DNA of 64,000 nucleotides from Thiotrichaceae bacterium (GTDB lineage: Bacteria > Pseudomonadota > Gammaproteobacteria > Beggiatoales > Beggiatoaceae), in assembly GCA_028688145.1 (NCBI GenBank), contig JAQTYU010000009.1, positions 1 through 64,000 on the forward strand. Direction: 5' to 3'. How positions within the stretch are numbered: position 1 is the stretch's first letter; each line of letters starts with the position of its first letter. Shown here one piece after another: positions 38,621 through 49,257 of this stretch. A program made the translations under genes and the position numbers. The notes beneath the pieces were generated by a model that did not search any database, was not told where the DNA came from, and saw only the letters and a list, made by a program, of their open reading frames with translations.

Positions 38621-40165
38621 TTACCAATTGCGATGATTTTTCTTGAAATCTTCGAGGGCAGCTTTGAAACCATCAGCGATGGCATCATTGTAATCCCCAG
38701 TCGCATTCACGGTATCGAGCAACTTAGCATGATTGGCTTTCATGTAAGCATGTAAATCACGTTCAAAGCCGACGACCTTGTTTACGGGCACTTCGTCTAA
38801 GAAACCTTGGTTTACGGCATACAAAGAAACTGCCATATCTGCCACCGTTAATGGAGAATATTGCTTTTGCTTCATTAATTCGGTCACCCGTTGACCACGT
38901 TCGATCTGCTTACGGGTACTGTCATCTAAGTCAGAAGCAAATTGGGCAAACGCTGCCAATTCACGATATTGTGCTAAGTCAAGACGCACACCGCCGCCCA
39001 ACTTCTTAATAATCTTACTTTGAGCCGCACCACCCACCCGAGACACTGACAGACCTGCGTTGATAGCAGGACGAATCCCTGAGTTGAATAAGTCGGTTTC
39101 TAAGTAAATTTGACCGTCAGTAATAGAAATTACGTTGGTAGGCACGAATGCAGACACGTCACCTGCTTGAGTTTCAATGATAGGCAATGCGGTTAAAGAA
39201 CCCGTTTTTCCTTTCACTTCACCATTAGTGAGCTTTTCAACATATTCAGCGTTAATACGTGCAGCACGTTCTAATAAACGAGAGTGCAAATAGAACACGT
39301 CACCAGGATAAGCTTCACGACCAGGTGGACGACGTAATAACAAAGACACTTGGCGATAAGCCCAAGCTTGCTTGGTTAAGTCATCATAAACAATCAGTGC
39401 ATCTTCGCCGCGATCACGGAAGTATTCACCCATGGCACAGCCAGCATAAGGCGCAATAAACTGTAAAGCAGCAGGATCAGAAGCAGAAGCAGCAACCACA
39501 ATGGTATGATCCATTGCGCCATATTCTTCTAACTTACGTACTACGTTAGCAATTGAAGAGGCTTTTTGCCCAATTGCCACATAGATACATTTAATGCCTG
39601 TGCCTTTTTGATTAATAATTGCGTCGATTGCGACAGCGGTTTTACCCGTTTGGCGGTCACCGATGATTAATTCACGTTGTCCACGACCTACGGGAACCAT
39701 TGCGTCAATTGCTTTCAAACCGGTTTGCACAGGTTGATTCACGGATTGACGGCTAATAACCCCAGGAGCGATACGTTCAATAGGTAAGCTCTTAGTCGTG
39801 TTTAAAGGTCCTTTACCATCGATAGGTTGCCCTAAAGAGTTAACCACACGTCCTAATAATTCTTCGCCAACGGGTACTTCTAAGATGCGTCCCGTACATT
39901 TAACCACGTCACCTTCAGTGATTTTTTCGTACGCACCTAAGACCACAGCACCCACAGAATCACGTTCTAAGTTCAACGCCATCCCATAAGTGCCGCCTGG
40001 GAATTCCAACATTTCCCCAGACATGGCTTCTGCGAGACCATGAATACGGACGATACCGTCAGTCACGCTCACTACCGTACCTTCGCTACGAGCTTCGGTC
40101 GGTAAGTCATAATTTTTAATTTTCTTTTTAATCAGTTCACTGATTTCAGAAGGATTAAGCTGCAT
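38621..40165 (-). CDS. atpA: F1 ATP synthase alpha subunit
   Basis: A 514-residue regulatory nucleotide-binding subunit. The P-loop is GDRQTGKT, the Walker B region is [12 protein letters not shown], and the arginine-finger region includes [10 protein letters not shown]. The N terminus [16 protein letters not shown] is typical. It is 15 bases after atpH. Confidence 0.97.
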   Translation of the reverse strand: MQLNPSEISELIKKKIKNYDLPTEARSEGTVVSVTDGIVRIHGLAEAMSGEMLEFPGGTYGMALNLERDSVGAVVLGAYEKITEGDVVKCTGRILEVPVGEELLGRVVNSLGQPIDGKGPLNTTKSLPIERIAPGVISRQSVNQPVQTGLKAIDAMVPVGRGQRELIIGDRQTGKTAVAIDAIINQKGTGIKCIYVAIGQKASSIANVVRKLEEYGAMDHTIVVAASASDPAALQFIAPYAGCAMGEYFRDRGEDALIVYDDLTKQAWAYRQVSLLLRRPPGREAYPGDVFYLHSRLLERAARINAEYVEKLTNGEVKGKTGSLTALPIIETQAGDVSAFVPTNVISITDGQIYLETDLFNSGIRPAINAGLSVSRVGGAAQSKIIKKLGGGVRLDLAQYRELAAFAQFASDLDDSTRKQIERGQRVTELMKQKQYSPLTVADMAVSLYAVNQGFLDEVPVNKVVGFERDLHAYMKANHAKLLDTVNATGDYNDAIADGFKAALEDFKKNHRNW

Positions 40166-40180
40166 TTATCTTCTCTCGCG

Positions 40181-40720
40181 TTAACGACGCAGTTCGGCTG
40201 CCATTTGTTGGAGTCGTCCCCGAATGGACAAATCAATCACTTGATCACCTGCACGAATCAACCATCCCCCGACTAAACTCGGGTCGAGCGTCGTGCTCAG
40301 CGCAACAGCCTTACCAAAACGTTTTTTCAAAGCTGATTCGACAGCTTCTTGTTGTTCTGGGGTTACTTCGTAAGTAGAAACGATTTCTACAGGAATATAA
40401 CCTTGTTGTTGTGCCTTTAACTGTTCATACAGTTCCAATAATTTTGGGAGCACCCGTAATTTATGGTTGTCGATCAGTACTTTCACCAAGTTTTTGACGC
40501 TATCACTGACTTTTTGTTCACTACAAATATCCAGTAAAAGATCAGTTACGATAGCTTTGTCCACGCGAGGATTGGCAATGACCGCAGAAATCAAAGGTTG
40601 TTCAATGATGGAAACTAAAAACGTTAAGCCTTCAGACCATTCATCAAAATTACCCGCATCTTTTGCCAAGCCGAACACGGCTTCAGCATAAGGACGGGCT
40701 AAGGTTGCAAGTTCTGCCAT
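40181..40720 (-). CDS. atpH: F1 ATP synthase delta subunit
   Basis: A 179-residue stator subunit that joins F1 to the peripheral stalk. It has the conserved N-terminal ATLARPYAEAVF and C-terminal LDPSLVGGWLIRAGDQVIDLS blocks. It is 14 bases after atpF and 15 before atpA. Confidence 0.95.
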   Translation of the reverse strand: MAELATLARPYAEAVFGLAKDAGNFDEWSEGLTFLVSIIEQPLISAVIANPRVDKAIVTDLLLDICSEQKVSDSVKNLVKVLIDNHKLRVLPKLLELYEQLKAQQQGYIPVEIVSTYEVTPEQQEAVESALKKRFGKAVALSTTLDPSLVGGWLIRAGDQVIDLSIRGRLQQMAAELRR

Positions 40721-40734
40721 AGCTCAACCGCCTT

Positions 40735-41205
40735 TTATAACCCTTTCAGCATGTTGTCTAAATACTCACCATGCACAGAGGGATTGATTTCACGGGCCAA
40801 AATCTTTTCAGCAGTGGCTAATGCTAAATTGGTCACTTCAGTACGAAGTTCTTGTTTAGCACGGCTCTTTTCCTGTTCGATTTCAGCGACTGCCACGTCT
40901 AATTGACGTTGCCCTTCGATCCGCGCCTGTTCTTTGGCTTGATCAATGATTACAGTAGCTTGTTTATTTGCACCTGCAATAACTTCCGCAGCTTGCTGTT
41001 TAGCGGCACGTAAGCTGTCAGCAGCGTGTTGTTTCGCTAATTCTAATTCATGCTTGCTACGTTCAGCGGCTTCCAAACCATTTGCGATGCGTGCCGCACG
41101 GGCTTGCATCATTTGGGTCATTGGACCCCACAAATATCGGGTAAGAAACCAGACTAACACTCCGAAAGTGAGAGCCTGTCCGAACAAAGTGGCTGTTACG
41201 TTCAC
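40735..41205 (-). CDS. atpF: Fo ATP synthase b subunit
   Basis: A 156-residue peripheral-stalk subunit with a single N-terminal TM helix (NVTATLFGQALTFGVLVWF) and a long amphipathic Ala/Gln/Glu-rich helix for dimerisation. The length equals E. coli b. It lies between atpE and atpH. Confidence 0.95.
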   Translation of the reverse strand: MNVTATLFGQALTFGVLVWFLTRYLWGPMTQMMQARAARIANGLEAAERSKHELELAKQHAADSLRAAKQQAAEVIAGANKQATVIIDQAKEQARIEGQRQLDVAVAEIEQEKSRAKQELRTEVTNLALATAEKILAREINPSVHGEYLDNMLKGL

Positions 41206-41249
41206 ATCAACCCCCGTTGACTCGGTTATGTTGGTTTAAAAAGAAAGGA

Positions 41250-41552
41250 TTAATGACCTGCTCCAGTAGCAGCTCCGATCACAGCCTTTGCAGCACCAAC
41301 GAAGGGGTTTGCGAAGATGAAGAACATTGAGAACCCTAAAACGATCATGGGGAATGCTTCCATCAAACCACCAGTGAACAACATTTGACCCATTAATTGA
41401 GCTTTCATTTCGGGCTGTCTTGCGATGCCTTCTAAGTATTTAGAACAAATCATTGCCCAACCTAAGGCAGAGGCGAAACCTGCAGCGGCTAAGATGATAC
41501 CGACAGCTAAAGCAGTGCTAGAAAAAATGGCAGAAACGACTGAAGCTTCCAT
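41250..41552 (-). CDS. atpE: Fo ATP synthase c subunit (Glu-type, atypical helix 1)
   Basis: A 100-residue two-helix rotor-ring subunit. The polar loop YLEGIARQPE is intact. The ion-carrying carboxylate is Glu65 (GGLMEAFPM) rather than the Asp of E. coli. Helix 1 lacks the canonical GxGxGxG run and instead reads AAAGFASALGWAMIC. No Na+-ligand Ser/Thr follows Glu65, so proton coupling is expected. About 20 extra residues compared with E. coli lie at the ends. Confidence 0.93.
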   Translation of the reverse strand: MEASVVSAIFSSTALAVGIILAAAGFASALGWAMICSKYLEGIARQPEMKAQLMGQMLFTGGLMEAFPMIVLGFSMFFIFANPFVGAAKAVIGAATGAGH

Positions 41553-41606
41553 TACAATCTCCTTAAAGAGTATAAAGTTAGTTGATAAAAGTTGACAAAA
41601 AAACCT

Positions 41607-42425
<819 letters not shown>

Positions 42426-42442
42426 TTAAAATTTACTAAAAA

Positions 42443-42841
42443 TCATTTTTTTCTAATGCTCAAACCGCCACTGACATAGCCGAGTTGAGCAAGGGCAAAA
42501 GCGATTAACATAGGAATTGGGGGTAAGGCTAACCAGCCCATTCCTAACATAAACCAAGCTAACGTGAGGATGAAACGCTGAATGGCTGCAACATATAACA
42601 CTCGAATTTCTCTACCGTTAGCCACTTCGGCTAGCTGCGTTGCGACACGCACACGGCGATTCATCATCCACACATTAATCATCACAATCATGCCTCCAAA
42701 AAAGGCGGATTGTGCGGCTAATTGTCCTTGATACGCATAAAACGCCCATGCAACACAAGAAATTAAAATCGCTTGGATTGAGAGCATTTTACTTGCCCCT
42801 GTATCGGGCATATTCGTTGCTGAGGGTGTTTCCTGACTCAT
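42443..42841 (-). CDS. atpI: ATP synthase-associated protein AtpI
   Basis: A 132-residue four-TM protein at the head of the operon, typical of the AtpI/UncI position and size. It is thought to aid c-ring assembly or Mg2+ handling. Sequence conservation is low in this family, so position is the main evidence. The start ATG 42841 opens the operon; its promoter must lie in the 42842-43424 divergent region. Confidence 0.85.
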   Translation of the reverse strand: MSQETPSATNMPDTGASKMLSIQAILISCVAWAFYAYQGQLAAQSAFFGGMIVMINVWMMNRRVRVATQLAEVANGREIRVLYVAAIQRFILTLAWFMLGMGWLALPPIPMLIAFALAQLGYVSGGLSIRKK

Positions 42842-43424
42842 AACTGGCTGAGTCCTTTGGTTGCACAGTTTATCAACTGACTATTTAAAGTACCCTATTA
42901 GCATAATGCTAAGTTACATAAAGCGTGCAGTATAATGGCATGTGCCAAGGGGGTCAATGATGTTTTATAAAAATAATCTGGCTGTAATAGCTCAGTAAAA
43001 TTGCTGAAATTATAATCTCTGTAAATACCTTATACCCCATCAAAAAATGCGTCGTTTGTAGGGTAAAAAACTCAAAATACAATCAGTTCTCAAAACAATA
43101 TTAACTCAGACTGTACAAGCCTTGTATTATCCTCAGTTCACAAAGCCTAAAGTATAGTATTTTATTAGGAATTGTAATTTCTTAGTATTTTGCAGAATAA
43201 ACTTGATTTTCAAACTATGAAACTTTCAAAATACGAACTTATTTTTGGATATTTATCTTAAGAATTACTTAATAATCATTGTGATAAAATAAACCATGAT
43301 ACGTCACTTTGATAGTATGAATATTATTAAAATAATAATACTAGAAAACTTCTTGATTTCCAACAAAAAGCTCTTTAAATTTCAGGGTTGAATATACTTA
43401 TTCCACTGATTGAGGATGCTTGCA
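42842..43424. other. AT-rich divergent intergenic region (atp / hya)
   Basis: This region of about 580 bases between the divergent atpI and hyaA starts has no credible gene. It is strongly AT-rich toward hyaA. It contains a TGGCA-TG-TGCCA palindrome (42934-42945) and several TTGAT/ATCAA half-site-like words. I found no full FNR box or sigma-54 promoter. Promoters for both operons are presumably here. Confidence 0.5.
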
Positions 43425-44504
43425 ATGTCCGACTTAGATACCTTTTACGCCACCATGCGTAGACAGGGAATTACACGGCGCAGTTTTTTAAAGTTTTGCA
43501 GCTTGACTGCCACCGCGCTGGGTTTATCCCCTGATTATATTGGTAAAATTGCTTATGCGATGGAAACCAAACCTCGTACGCCTGTGTTGTGGTTGCACGG
43601 TTTAGAATGTACTTGCTGTTCTGAATCTTTTATTCGTTCTGCCCATCCTTTGGCGAAAGATGTCGTATTGTCCATGATTTCATTAGATTATGATGATACG
43701 TTGATGGCGGCCGCAGGACATCAAGCCGAAGCCAGTTTAGAGGCCACAATTAAAAAATATTATGGAAATTATATTCTTGCTGTCGAAGGCAATCCACCTT
43801 TAAATGAAGATGGCATGTTCTGCATTACGGGTGGTCGTCCTTTCGTTGAAAAATTGAAACACGCCGCTGCGGGCGCAAAAGCAATTATTGCGTGGGGTTC
43901 ATGTGCGTCTTGGGGCTGTGTACAAGCCGCTAAGCCCAATCCCACCCAAGCAACTCCGATTCATAAAGTGATTTTAGATAAGCCTGTGATTAAAGTACCG
44001 GGCTGCCCTCCGATTGCAGAAGTGATGACAGGCGTGATTACTTACATGCTGACTTTTGACCGTTTACCAGAATTAGACCGTCAAGGTCGCCCAAAAATGT
44101 TTTATAGCCAACGTATTCACGATAAATGCTACCGTCGCCCCCACTTTGACGCAGGGCAATATGTCGAAAGTTGGGATGATGAAAACGCCCGCAAAGGCTA
44201 TTGCTTATACAAAGTCGGTTGCAAAGGCCCAACCACTTATAACGCTTGTTCCACCGTGCGCTGGAATGATGGCGTATCTTTCCCCATTGGCTCAGGACAT
44301 GGCTGCTTAGGCTGTTCAGAAGATGGCTTCTGGGACAAGGGTTCATTTTACGACCGCGTCACCGACATTCATCAATTTGGTATTGAAGCCAATGCCGACA
44401 CATTGGGCGCGACCGCTGCGGGCGTTGCAGGCGTTGGGATTGCTGTCCACGCCGCACTCAGCGCGATTAAGCGGGCGCAACAAACAGAGAGTAATCAAGA
44501 ATGA
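43425..44504 (+). CDS. hyaA: [NiFe]-hydrogenase small subunit, O2-tolerant group 1d type
   Basis: A 359-residue Tat-exported electron-transfer subunit. The twin-arginine motif is TRRSFLKF (Arg18-Arg19), with cleavage expected near residue 45. The proximal cluster ligands are Cys62, Cys64, Cys65, Cys160, Cys165 and Cys194. After a 45-residue signal these are 17, 19, 20, 115, 120 and 149, the six-Cys [4Fe-3S] pattern of O2-tolerant enzymes. The distal and medial cluster region has [20 protein letters not shown] and HGCLGC. The C-terminal TM anchor includes [18 protein letters not shown] 43425 is preferred (GAGG 9 bases upstream). It overlaps hyaB by ATGA. Confidence 0.95.
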   Translation: MSDLDTFYATMRRQGITRRSFLKFCSLTATALGLSPDYIGKIAYAMETKPRTPVLWLHGLECTCCSESFIRSAHPLAKDVVLSMISLDYDDTLMAAAGHQAEASLEATIKKYYGNYILAVEGNPPLNEDGMFCITGGRPFVEKLKHAAAGAKAIIAWGSCASWGCVQAAKPNPTQATPIHKVILDKPVIKVPGCPPIAEVMTGVITYMLTFDRLPELDRQGRPKMFYSQRIHDKCYRRPHFDAGQYVESWDDENARKGYCLYKVGCKGPTTYNACSTVRWNDGVSFPIGSGHGCLGCSEDGFWDKGSFYDRVTDIHQFGIEANADTLGATAAGVAGVGIAVHAALSAIKRAQQTESNQE

Positions 44505-46294
44505 GTATTATCCAAACCCCTAACGGTTTTAATTTAGACAACGGCGGCAAGCGTGTCGTGGTTGACCCCGTGACCCGTATCGAAGGGCACATGCGTTGTG
44601 AAGTCAATCTCGACGAAAACAATATCATCCGCAATGCAGTGTCTTCAGGCACGATGTGGCGTGGTTTGGAAGTGATTTTGAAGGGGCGTGATCCTCGTGA
44701 TGCTTGGGCATTTACCCAACGGATTTGCGGAGTGTGCACGGGTACGCACGCTTTAACTTCTGTGCGTGCGGTTGAAGATGCCATCGGGGCAACCATTCCC
44801 GAAAATGCCAACAGCATCCGTAACTTAATGCAATTAACTTTGCAAGCCCATGACCATTTGGTGCATTTTTATCATTTGCACGCTTTGGATTGGGTGGACA
44901 TTGTCAGCGCGTTGAAAGCTGATCCCAAAGCCACTTCTACCTTAGCCCAAAGCATTTCTAGCTGGCCTTTGTCTTCGCCCGGTTATTTCCGCGACATTCA
45001 AAACCGCATTAAAGCCTTTGTGGAATCTGGGCAATTGGGTTTATTCGCCAATGGTTATTGGGGTAATCCTGCGTATAAATTACCGCCCGAAGCCAATTTA
45101 ATGGCAGTGGCGCATTATTTAGAAGCCTTAGATTTCCAAAAAGAAATTGTCAAAATTCATGCAGTATTTGGCGGCAAAAATCCCCATCCTAACTGGTTAG
45201 TCGGCGGGATGCCTTGCGCGATTAATTTGGATAATACGGGTGCAGTCGGCGCAATCAATATGGAACGCTTGAATTTGGTGAGCAGCATTATTGACCGCAC
45301 CATCGAATTCATCGATCAAGTTTATGTCCCTGACTTAACCGCGATTGCGGGCTTCTATAAAGATTGGTTATATGGTGGCGGTTTATCCAGCACCAACGTG
45401 CTTTCTTATGGCGACATTCCCGATCATGCCAACGATTACGGCGCAAGCAATTTATTACTGCCCCGTGGCGCAATTCTGAACGGCGATTTAAAAACCGTTT
45501 ATGACGTGGATTTGCGTAATCCTGAAGAAATTCAAGAATATGTGGCGCATTCTTGGTACAAGTATCCTGATGAAAATAAAGGGCTACATCCTTGGTCTGG
45601 GATTACTGATCCTAATTTCACCTTGGGTGCGAAAACCGTCGGCACGCGCACGAATATTCAATCTTTGGATGAATCTGCCAAATATTCTTGGATTAAATCG
45701 CCACGCTGGAAAGGCAACGCGATGGAAGTCGGGCCTTTATCACGTTATATCATCGGCTATGCCAAGGGTATTCCTGAGTTTAAAGAACCCGTGGATAAAT
45801 TGCTCAAAGATTTAAACGTGCCTTTAACGGCTTTATTCTCAACTTTGGGACGTACTGCTGCCCGTGGTTTAGAAGCTTCTTGGGCAGCGCATAAAATGCG
45901 TTACTTCTTTGACAAGTTGGTTGCCAATGTGAAAGCGGGCGACACCGCAACGGCAAACACCACCAAGTGGGAACCGCATACTTGGGGCAGAGAAATCAAG
46001 GGCGTAGGCTTCACCGAGGCACCGCGTGGCGCGTTGGGGCATTGGATTGTGATTAAAGATGGCAAGATTGAAAACTATCAAGCCGTCGTGCCCACCACTT
46101 GGAATGCTTCACCCCGCGATCCGAAAGGGCAAATCGGGGCTTATGAAGCCGCTTTGTTAAATACGCCCGTGGCAAAAGCCGACGAACCTTTAGAAATTTT
46201 ACGCACCCTGCACAGCTTTGACCCTTGTTTAGCCTGTTCTACGCATGTGATGTCACCTGACGGACAAGAATTAACGCAAGTCAAAGTCCGCTAA
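44501..46294 (+). CDS. hyaB: [NiFe]-hydrogenase large subunit
   Basis: A 597-residue catalytic subunit. The Ni-Fe ligands are the N-terminal [10 protein letters not shown] and the C-terminal DPCLACSTH. The peptide after that His ([15 protein letters not shown]) is expected to be removed by a HyaD/HupD-type maturation protease. [10 protein letters not shown] near residue 24 is the group 1 signature. It oxidises H2 in the periplasm and passes electrons through HyaA to HyaC. It is translationally coupled to hyaA. Confidence 0.97.
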   Translation: MSIIQTPNGFNLDNGGKRVVVDPVTRIEGHMRCEVNLDENNIIRNAVSSGTMWRGLEVILKGRDPRDAWAFTQRICGVCTGTHALTSVRAVEDAIGATIPENANSIRNLMQLTLQAHDHLVHFYHLHALDWVDIVSALKADPKATSTLAQSISSWPLSSPGYFRDIQNRIKAFVESGQLGLFANGYWGNPAYKLPPEANLMAVAHYLEALDFQKEIVKIHAVFGGKNPHPNWLVGGMPCAINLDNTGAVGAINMERLNLVSSIIDRTIEFIDQVYVPDLTAIAGFYKDWLYGGGLSSTNVLSYGDIPDHANDYGASNLLLPRGAILNGDLKTVYDVDLRNPEEIQEYVAHSWYKYPDENKGLHPWSGITDPNFTLGAKTVGTRTNIQSLDESAKYSWIKSPRWKGNAMEVGPLSRYIIGYAKGIPEFKEPVDKLLKDLNVPLTALFSTLGRTAARGLEASWAAHKMRYFFDKLVANVKAGDTATANTTKWEPHTWGREIKGVGFTEAPRGALGHWIVIKDGKIENYQAVVPTTWNASPRDPKGQIGAYEAALLNTPVAKADEPLEILRTLHSFDPCLACSTHVMSPDGQELTQVKVR

Positions 46295-46316
46295 TTGCTA
46301 CATAACGGAGGCTATT

Positions 46317-47015
46317 ATGGAAGTTGATTCAGAAACGAAGTTCCGCTTTGTACAATCGGTTTATGTGTATGAAGCTCCGTTGCGCCTGTGGCATTGGGTG
46401 AACGCGCTGTGTGTGGTGATTTTGACTGTCACGGGCTATTTAATTGCAAATCCGCTGCATTCGACCACGGGTGAAGCCAGTGCGAATTATTTAATGGGTT
46501 ATATGCGTTTTGCCCATTTTTCAGCAGGTTATATTCTTGCCATCAGCTTTATTGGGCGGATTTACTGGGCTTTTGTGGGTAATCATCATTCTCGACAAAT
46601 GTTTATATTGCCTATTTTTAATAAGCATTGGTGGGAAGAAGTATTTTTTGAAATGCGCTGGTATTTGTTCCTCGAAAAAGAGCCGAAAAAATACATTGGG
46701 CATAATCCTTTAGCACAATTATCGATGTTCTTCTTTGTGGTGTTGGGGTCGATTTTTATGATCTTCACGGGCTTCGCGATGTATAGCGAAGGCGCAGGGC
46801 AAGGCAGTTGGCAAGATCGTTTGTTTGGCTGGGTGATTCCCTTGTTTGGGCAAAGCCAAGATGTGCACACCGCGCATCATTTAGGGATGTGGGTGATGGT
46901 GATTTTTATGATGGTGCATATTTATGCGGCGATTCGTGAAGATATTATGTCGCGTCAAAGCTTGGTGAGCACCATGATTAGTGGTCATCGGATGTTTAAG
47001 GATAATCGGGATTAG
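46317..47015 (+). CDS. hyaC: Ni/Fe-hydrogenase b-type cytochrome subunit
   Basis: A 232-residue four-TM dihaem cytochrome b that anchors the hydrogenase and donates electrons to quinone. Conserved haem-ligand regions are APLRLWHWVNA, RFAHFSAGYIL and the late HTAHHLGMWVMV...MVHIYAAIRED. The C-terminal MSRQSLVSTMISGHRMFKD is family-typical. A good GGAGG precedes ATG 46317, 22 bases after hyaB. A terminator follows. Confidence 0.95.
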   Translation: MEVDSETKFRFVQSVYVYEAPLRLWHWVNALCVVILTVTGYLIANPLHSTTGEASANYLMGYMRFAHFSAGYILAISFIGRIYWAFVGNHHSRQMFILPIFNKHWWEEVFFEMRWYLFLEKEPKKYIGHNPLAQLSMFFFVVLGSIFMIFTGFAMYSEGAGQGSWQDRLFGWVIPLFGQSQDVHTAHHLGMWVMVIFMMVHIYAAIREDIMSRQSLVSTMISGHRMFKDNRD

Positions 47016-47038
47016 ATAATTCTGATTTTTATTAATGG

Positions 47039-47067
47039 GAAAGGGAGCTTTGCTCCCTTTTTCTTTT
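47039..47067 (+). terminator. Rho-independent terminator after hyaABC
   Basis: AAAGGGAGC and GCTCCCTTT form a stem around TTT, followed by TTCTTTTT. The maturation genes hypA-F and hyaD are therefore not in this transcript. Confidence 0.85.
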
Positions 47068-47070
47068 TGA

Positions 47071-47163
47071 TGTCTGAACCACAATTCTCTTAATTACCTC
47101 AATTTACACAATTAGGGGGTTAATTGCGGTAATTGTGTTAATTAAGTCTGTGTGGTTCAGACA
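47071..47163. repeat. 93-bp palindromic repeat (TGTCTGAACCAC family)
   Basis: TGTCTGAACCAC at 47071-47082 is inverted at 47152-47163, and the inner TTAATTACC / GGTAATTG blocks are also roughly complementary. Partial copies lie at 18604-18652 and 48023-48066, so it is an interspersed family. Confidence 0.7.
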
Positions 47164-47187
47164 AAATGTAGCTTGGGTTGGCGTAAG

Positions 47188-47997
47188 CTAACATCTATGC
47201 CTGCAAGCATCTTCTCTTGAAGAGCAACTACTATTGCATTTGCTTCTTGGAGATTCTCCAAAGAAAGAAGGTCTCTCATCGCTGTAGTTGTTTTCGCATT
47301 CTGTTTTACAGGCAGAACGTTCCGAACTACAAGCACTTATACAATTAGACCGGGCGTTACTACGTTGTCTGTCTGCCTGTTTTTCTGCCTCAGCATTTTG
47401 TCTGCGTTCCCTGTCTGCACGTTCTTGACTTGCGGCTTCTGCTTCAGCATTTTGTTTGCGTAATTGTTCTAGTTGAGAGGCAGCTTTTGACTCTGCTTCC
47501 GAACGTTGTCCCCGCAATTGATTCATTTCATTCCGTAAATTTTGAAGTTCTTGATTAGTGCGACCATCATCTTCTTTTTTGATGAGTTTATTATTAGACC
47601 ATTCGCCGATTTCGGTTTCGCCTGAGCTGGCGTGATAATGTTTGCCTCTGCCTGAGCGCATTCCGTCTGAAAATTCGCCTTCATAACGGTCGCCATTTTT
47701 GAATTTGTACGCGCCTTTGCCTGTCATGCGTCCGTTGAGAAATTCGCCGTCGTAGCGTTCGCCATCTGACCAAATATAGCTGCCTTTGCCGTGGGGTCTT
47801 CCCAGTGCAAAATCTCCTTCGTAGCGGTCTGTGCCTGAGGCGATGCCGTAGCCGTCTGCTTTGCCTTCTTTGCAGCCGCCTTCAAAGCTGCCTTGTAAAC
47901 TGCTGTCAACTACGCCGCAGGCGGTGGCTGCGAAAGTGGCGGGAATTTGTCCGAGCAGGAAAAATCCTAGAGAAATGAGTTTGATTATTTTGTGCAT
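47188..47997 (-). CDS. Exported MORN-repeat protein with coiled coil and Cys-rich tail
   Basis: A 269-residue protein. The signal peptide (KLISLGFFLLGQIPATFA) starts at ATG 47997, with AAAGGAG upstream. Four MORN repeats follow (about 45-125: YEGDFALGRPHGKG, YDGEFLNGRMTGKG, YEGEFSDGMRSGRG). A Gln/Glu/Ala-rich coiled coil (about 145-215) comes next, then a tail with nine Cys (CISACSSERSACKTEC, then CNSSCSSREDACRHRC). MORN repeats often bind lipids or act as spacers, and the tail should form disulfides in the periplasm. The family as a whole is not recognised. Confidence 0.75.
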   Translation of the reverse strand: MHKIIKLISLGFFLLGQIPATFAATACGVVDSSLQGSFEGGCKEGKADGYGIASGTDRYEGDFALGRPHGKGSYIWSDGERYDGEFLNGRMTGKGAYKFKNGDRYEGEFSDGMRSGRGKHYHASSGETEIGEWSNNKLIKKEDDGRTNQELQNLRNEMNQLRGQRSEAESKAASQLEQLRKQNAEAEAASQERADRERRQNAEAEKQADRQRSNARSNCISACSSERSACKTECENNYSDERPSFFGESPRSKCNSSCSSREDACRHRC

Positions 47998-48066
47998 GGA
48001 ATGCTCCTTTGGGGGAAAGATTTCTGAACCACACAGACTTAATTTACACAATTACCGCAATTAACC

Positions 48067-48297
48067 CCTCGTTCCCAAGTGACTGCCGTCTTGACCGCGT
48101 CGCGGTCTACATACAGACAGGATGCAACGCATCCAAGAATGTATTCCCAAGCAACGCTTGGGAACAAGAAAATCGGGGTTCATCATTCTCTCACGAATTG
48201 ATGCGCTTCGTTCCTCAGCACATCCTATTAGCACTATTATTTGTACAGACCGCAACGCGGTCAAGACGGCATTCCCAAGTGGCACTTGGGAACGAGG
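48067..48297. repeat. 231-bp nested inverted repeat of the CTCGTTCCC family
   Basis: The left arm CTCGTTCCCAAGTG plus GCCGTCTTGACCGCG is inverted as CGCGGTCAAGACGGC plus CACTTGGGAACGAG at the right end. It contains an internal second hairpin (ATTCCCAAGCAACGCTTGGG, about 48142-48161) and the GATGCGCTTCGTTCCTCAGC repeat. It interrupts a partial TGTCTGAACCAC copy (48023-48066). It is a composite of several nested elements. Confidence 0.7.
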
Positions 48298-48378
48298 CAA
48301 TATCGCGATCCCCCGCAAGGGGGGACTCGCAAAACACAAATAATAAAGAGTAAAAGGGAAAAGAACAAAGGGTAAATC

Positions 48379-49167
48379 CTAGGGGGAGGAAATTAACCGA
48401 AAACCAAGGGCGGCGCTTCGGTCAGTAGCAACGTCGAAGTTACGGCCGGCAGAACGAACGAAGCTAGCTCCGTCGCCCCATGAACCACCGCGCAACACAC
48501 GCCGACCAGTAACTGTTTGATTACATTGGGTTTGTTTGCCTTCTGAATAAGAACCATACTCACTGCACGTCCATTCCCGTACATTTCCTACTGTATCATA
48601 CAAACCAAAACCGTTTGATGAAAATGAACCCACAGGAGCAGTCTGTTTATTATCCCATTGGCTTCCACATCCATCACAGTTCGCTTTATTACTCCCAATG
48701 TTATCACCCCACCAGTATTTCGTCGTCGAGCCTCCACGCGCTGCATATTCCCATTCTGCTTCAGTTGGCAAACGATAAGTCTTTCCTGTCTTTTTACTTA
48801 ACCATTCCCCATACGCCACTGCATCTTCCCAACTCACATCAATTACAGGACGCTTTCCTCGTCCCCAACCACTATCCTTTGGCTCACTTCTCCCTGTCGC
48901 ATTGGCAAACGCATCATATTCCTCAAAGGTCGTTTCATATTTACTCATATAAAACTCACCAATTTTCCATTCTTGTATGGGCTTTTCATCATCGTAATCA
49001 TTCGACCCCATCTTAAAACTTCCCTCAGGAATCCCCACCATTTCAGGACACACCGAACAATCTTGCCGCGTTTCACCCGCAATGCTTTTCGGCAAAGGCA
49101 CTTTATCCAAAGCCCACAAAGACGACATTGCACACAATCCAATCATCACCGCCAAAATTCTTTTCAC
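48379..49167 (-). CDS. Exported formylglycine-generating-enzyme (SUMF1/FGE-sulfatase)-domain protein
   Basis: A 262-residue protein with a signal peptide (KRILAVMIGLCAMSSLWA). GTG 49167 is chosen for its strong AAGGAGG five bases upstream; the ATG 33 bases earlier has none. The FGE-sulfatase domain spans almost all the rest: GSFKMGSNDYDDEKP, VSWEDAVAYGEWLSKKTGK, RLPTEAEWEYAARGG, GNVREWTCSE, RVLRGGSW and a final LGFRL. Many bacterial members are not true sulfatase activators. No sulfatase is adjacent. Confidence 0.85.
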   Translation of the reverse strand: MKRILAVMIGLCAMSSLWALDKVPLPKSIAGETRQDCSVCPEMVGIPEGSFKMGSNDYDDEKPIQEWKIGEFYMSKYETTFEEYDAFANATGRSEPKDSGWGRGKRPVIDVSWEDAVAYGEWLSKKTGKTYRLPTEAEWEYAARGGSTTKYWWGDNIGSNKANCDGCGSQWDNKQTAPVGSFSSNGFGLYDTVGNVREWTCSEYGSYSEGKQTQCNQTVTGRRVLRGGSWGDGASFVRSAGRNFDVATDRSAALGFRLISSP

Positions 49168-49257
49168 AAACCCCTCCTTAAACAAGCCAGAAATAAACAC
49201 TTAACAAAGCATAACTGAAATCTACTTCAAGAAAAAGGCTTTAAAACACCCTTGTTT

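Noticed and set aside
41250..41552. Na+-dependent ATP synthase
   Set aside because: Glu65 is followed by Ala, not the Ser/Thr ligand used by Na+-type c subunits, so proton coupling is more likely.
42934..42945. TGGCA-TG-TGCCA as a sigma-54 promoter or regulator site
   Set aside because: It lacks the GG-N10-GC spacing of a sigma-54 promoter and occurs once; no regulator can be named.
48615..49016. 133-codon plus-strand frame inside the FGE-like gene
   Set aside because: Rich in His/Ser/Pro from the complement of the real domain; the minus-strand product has clear FGE motifs.
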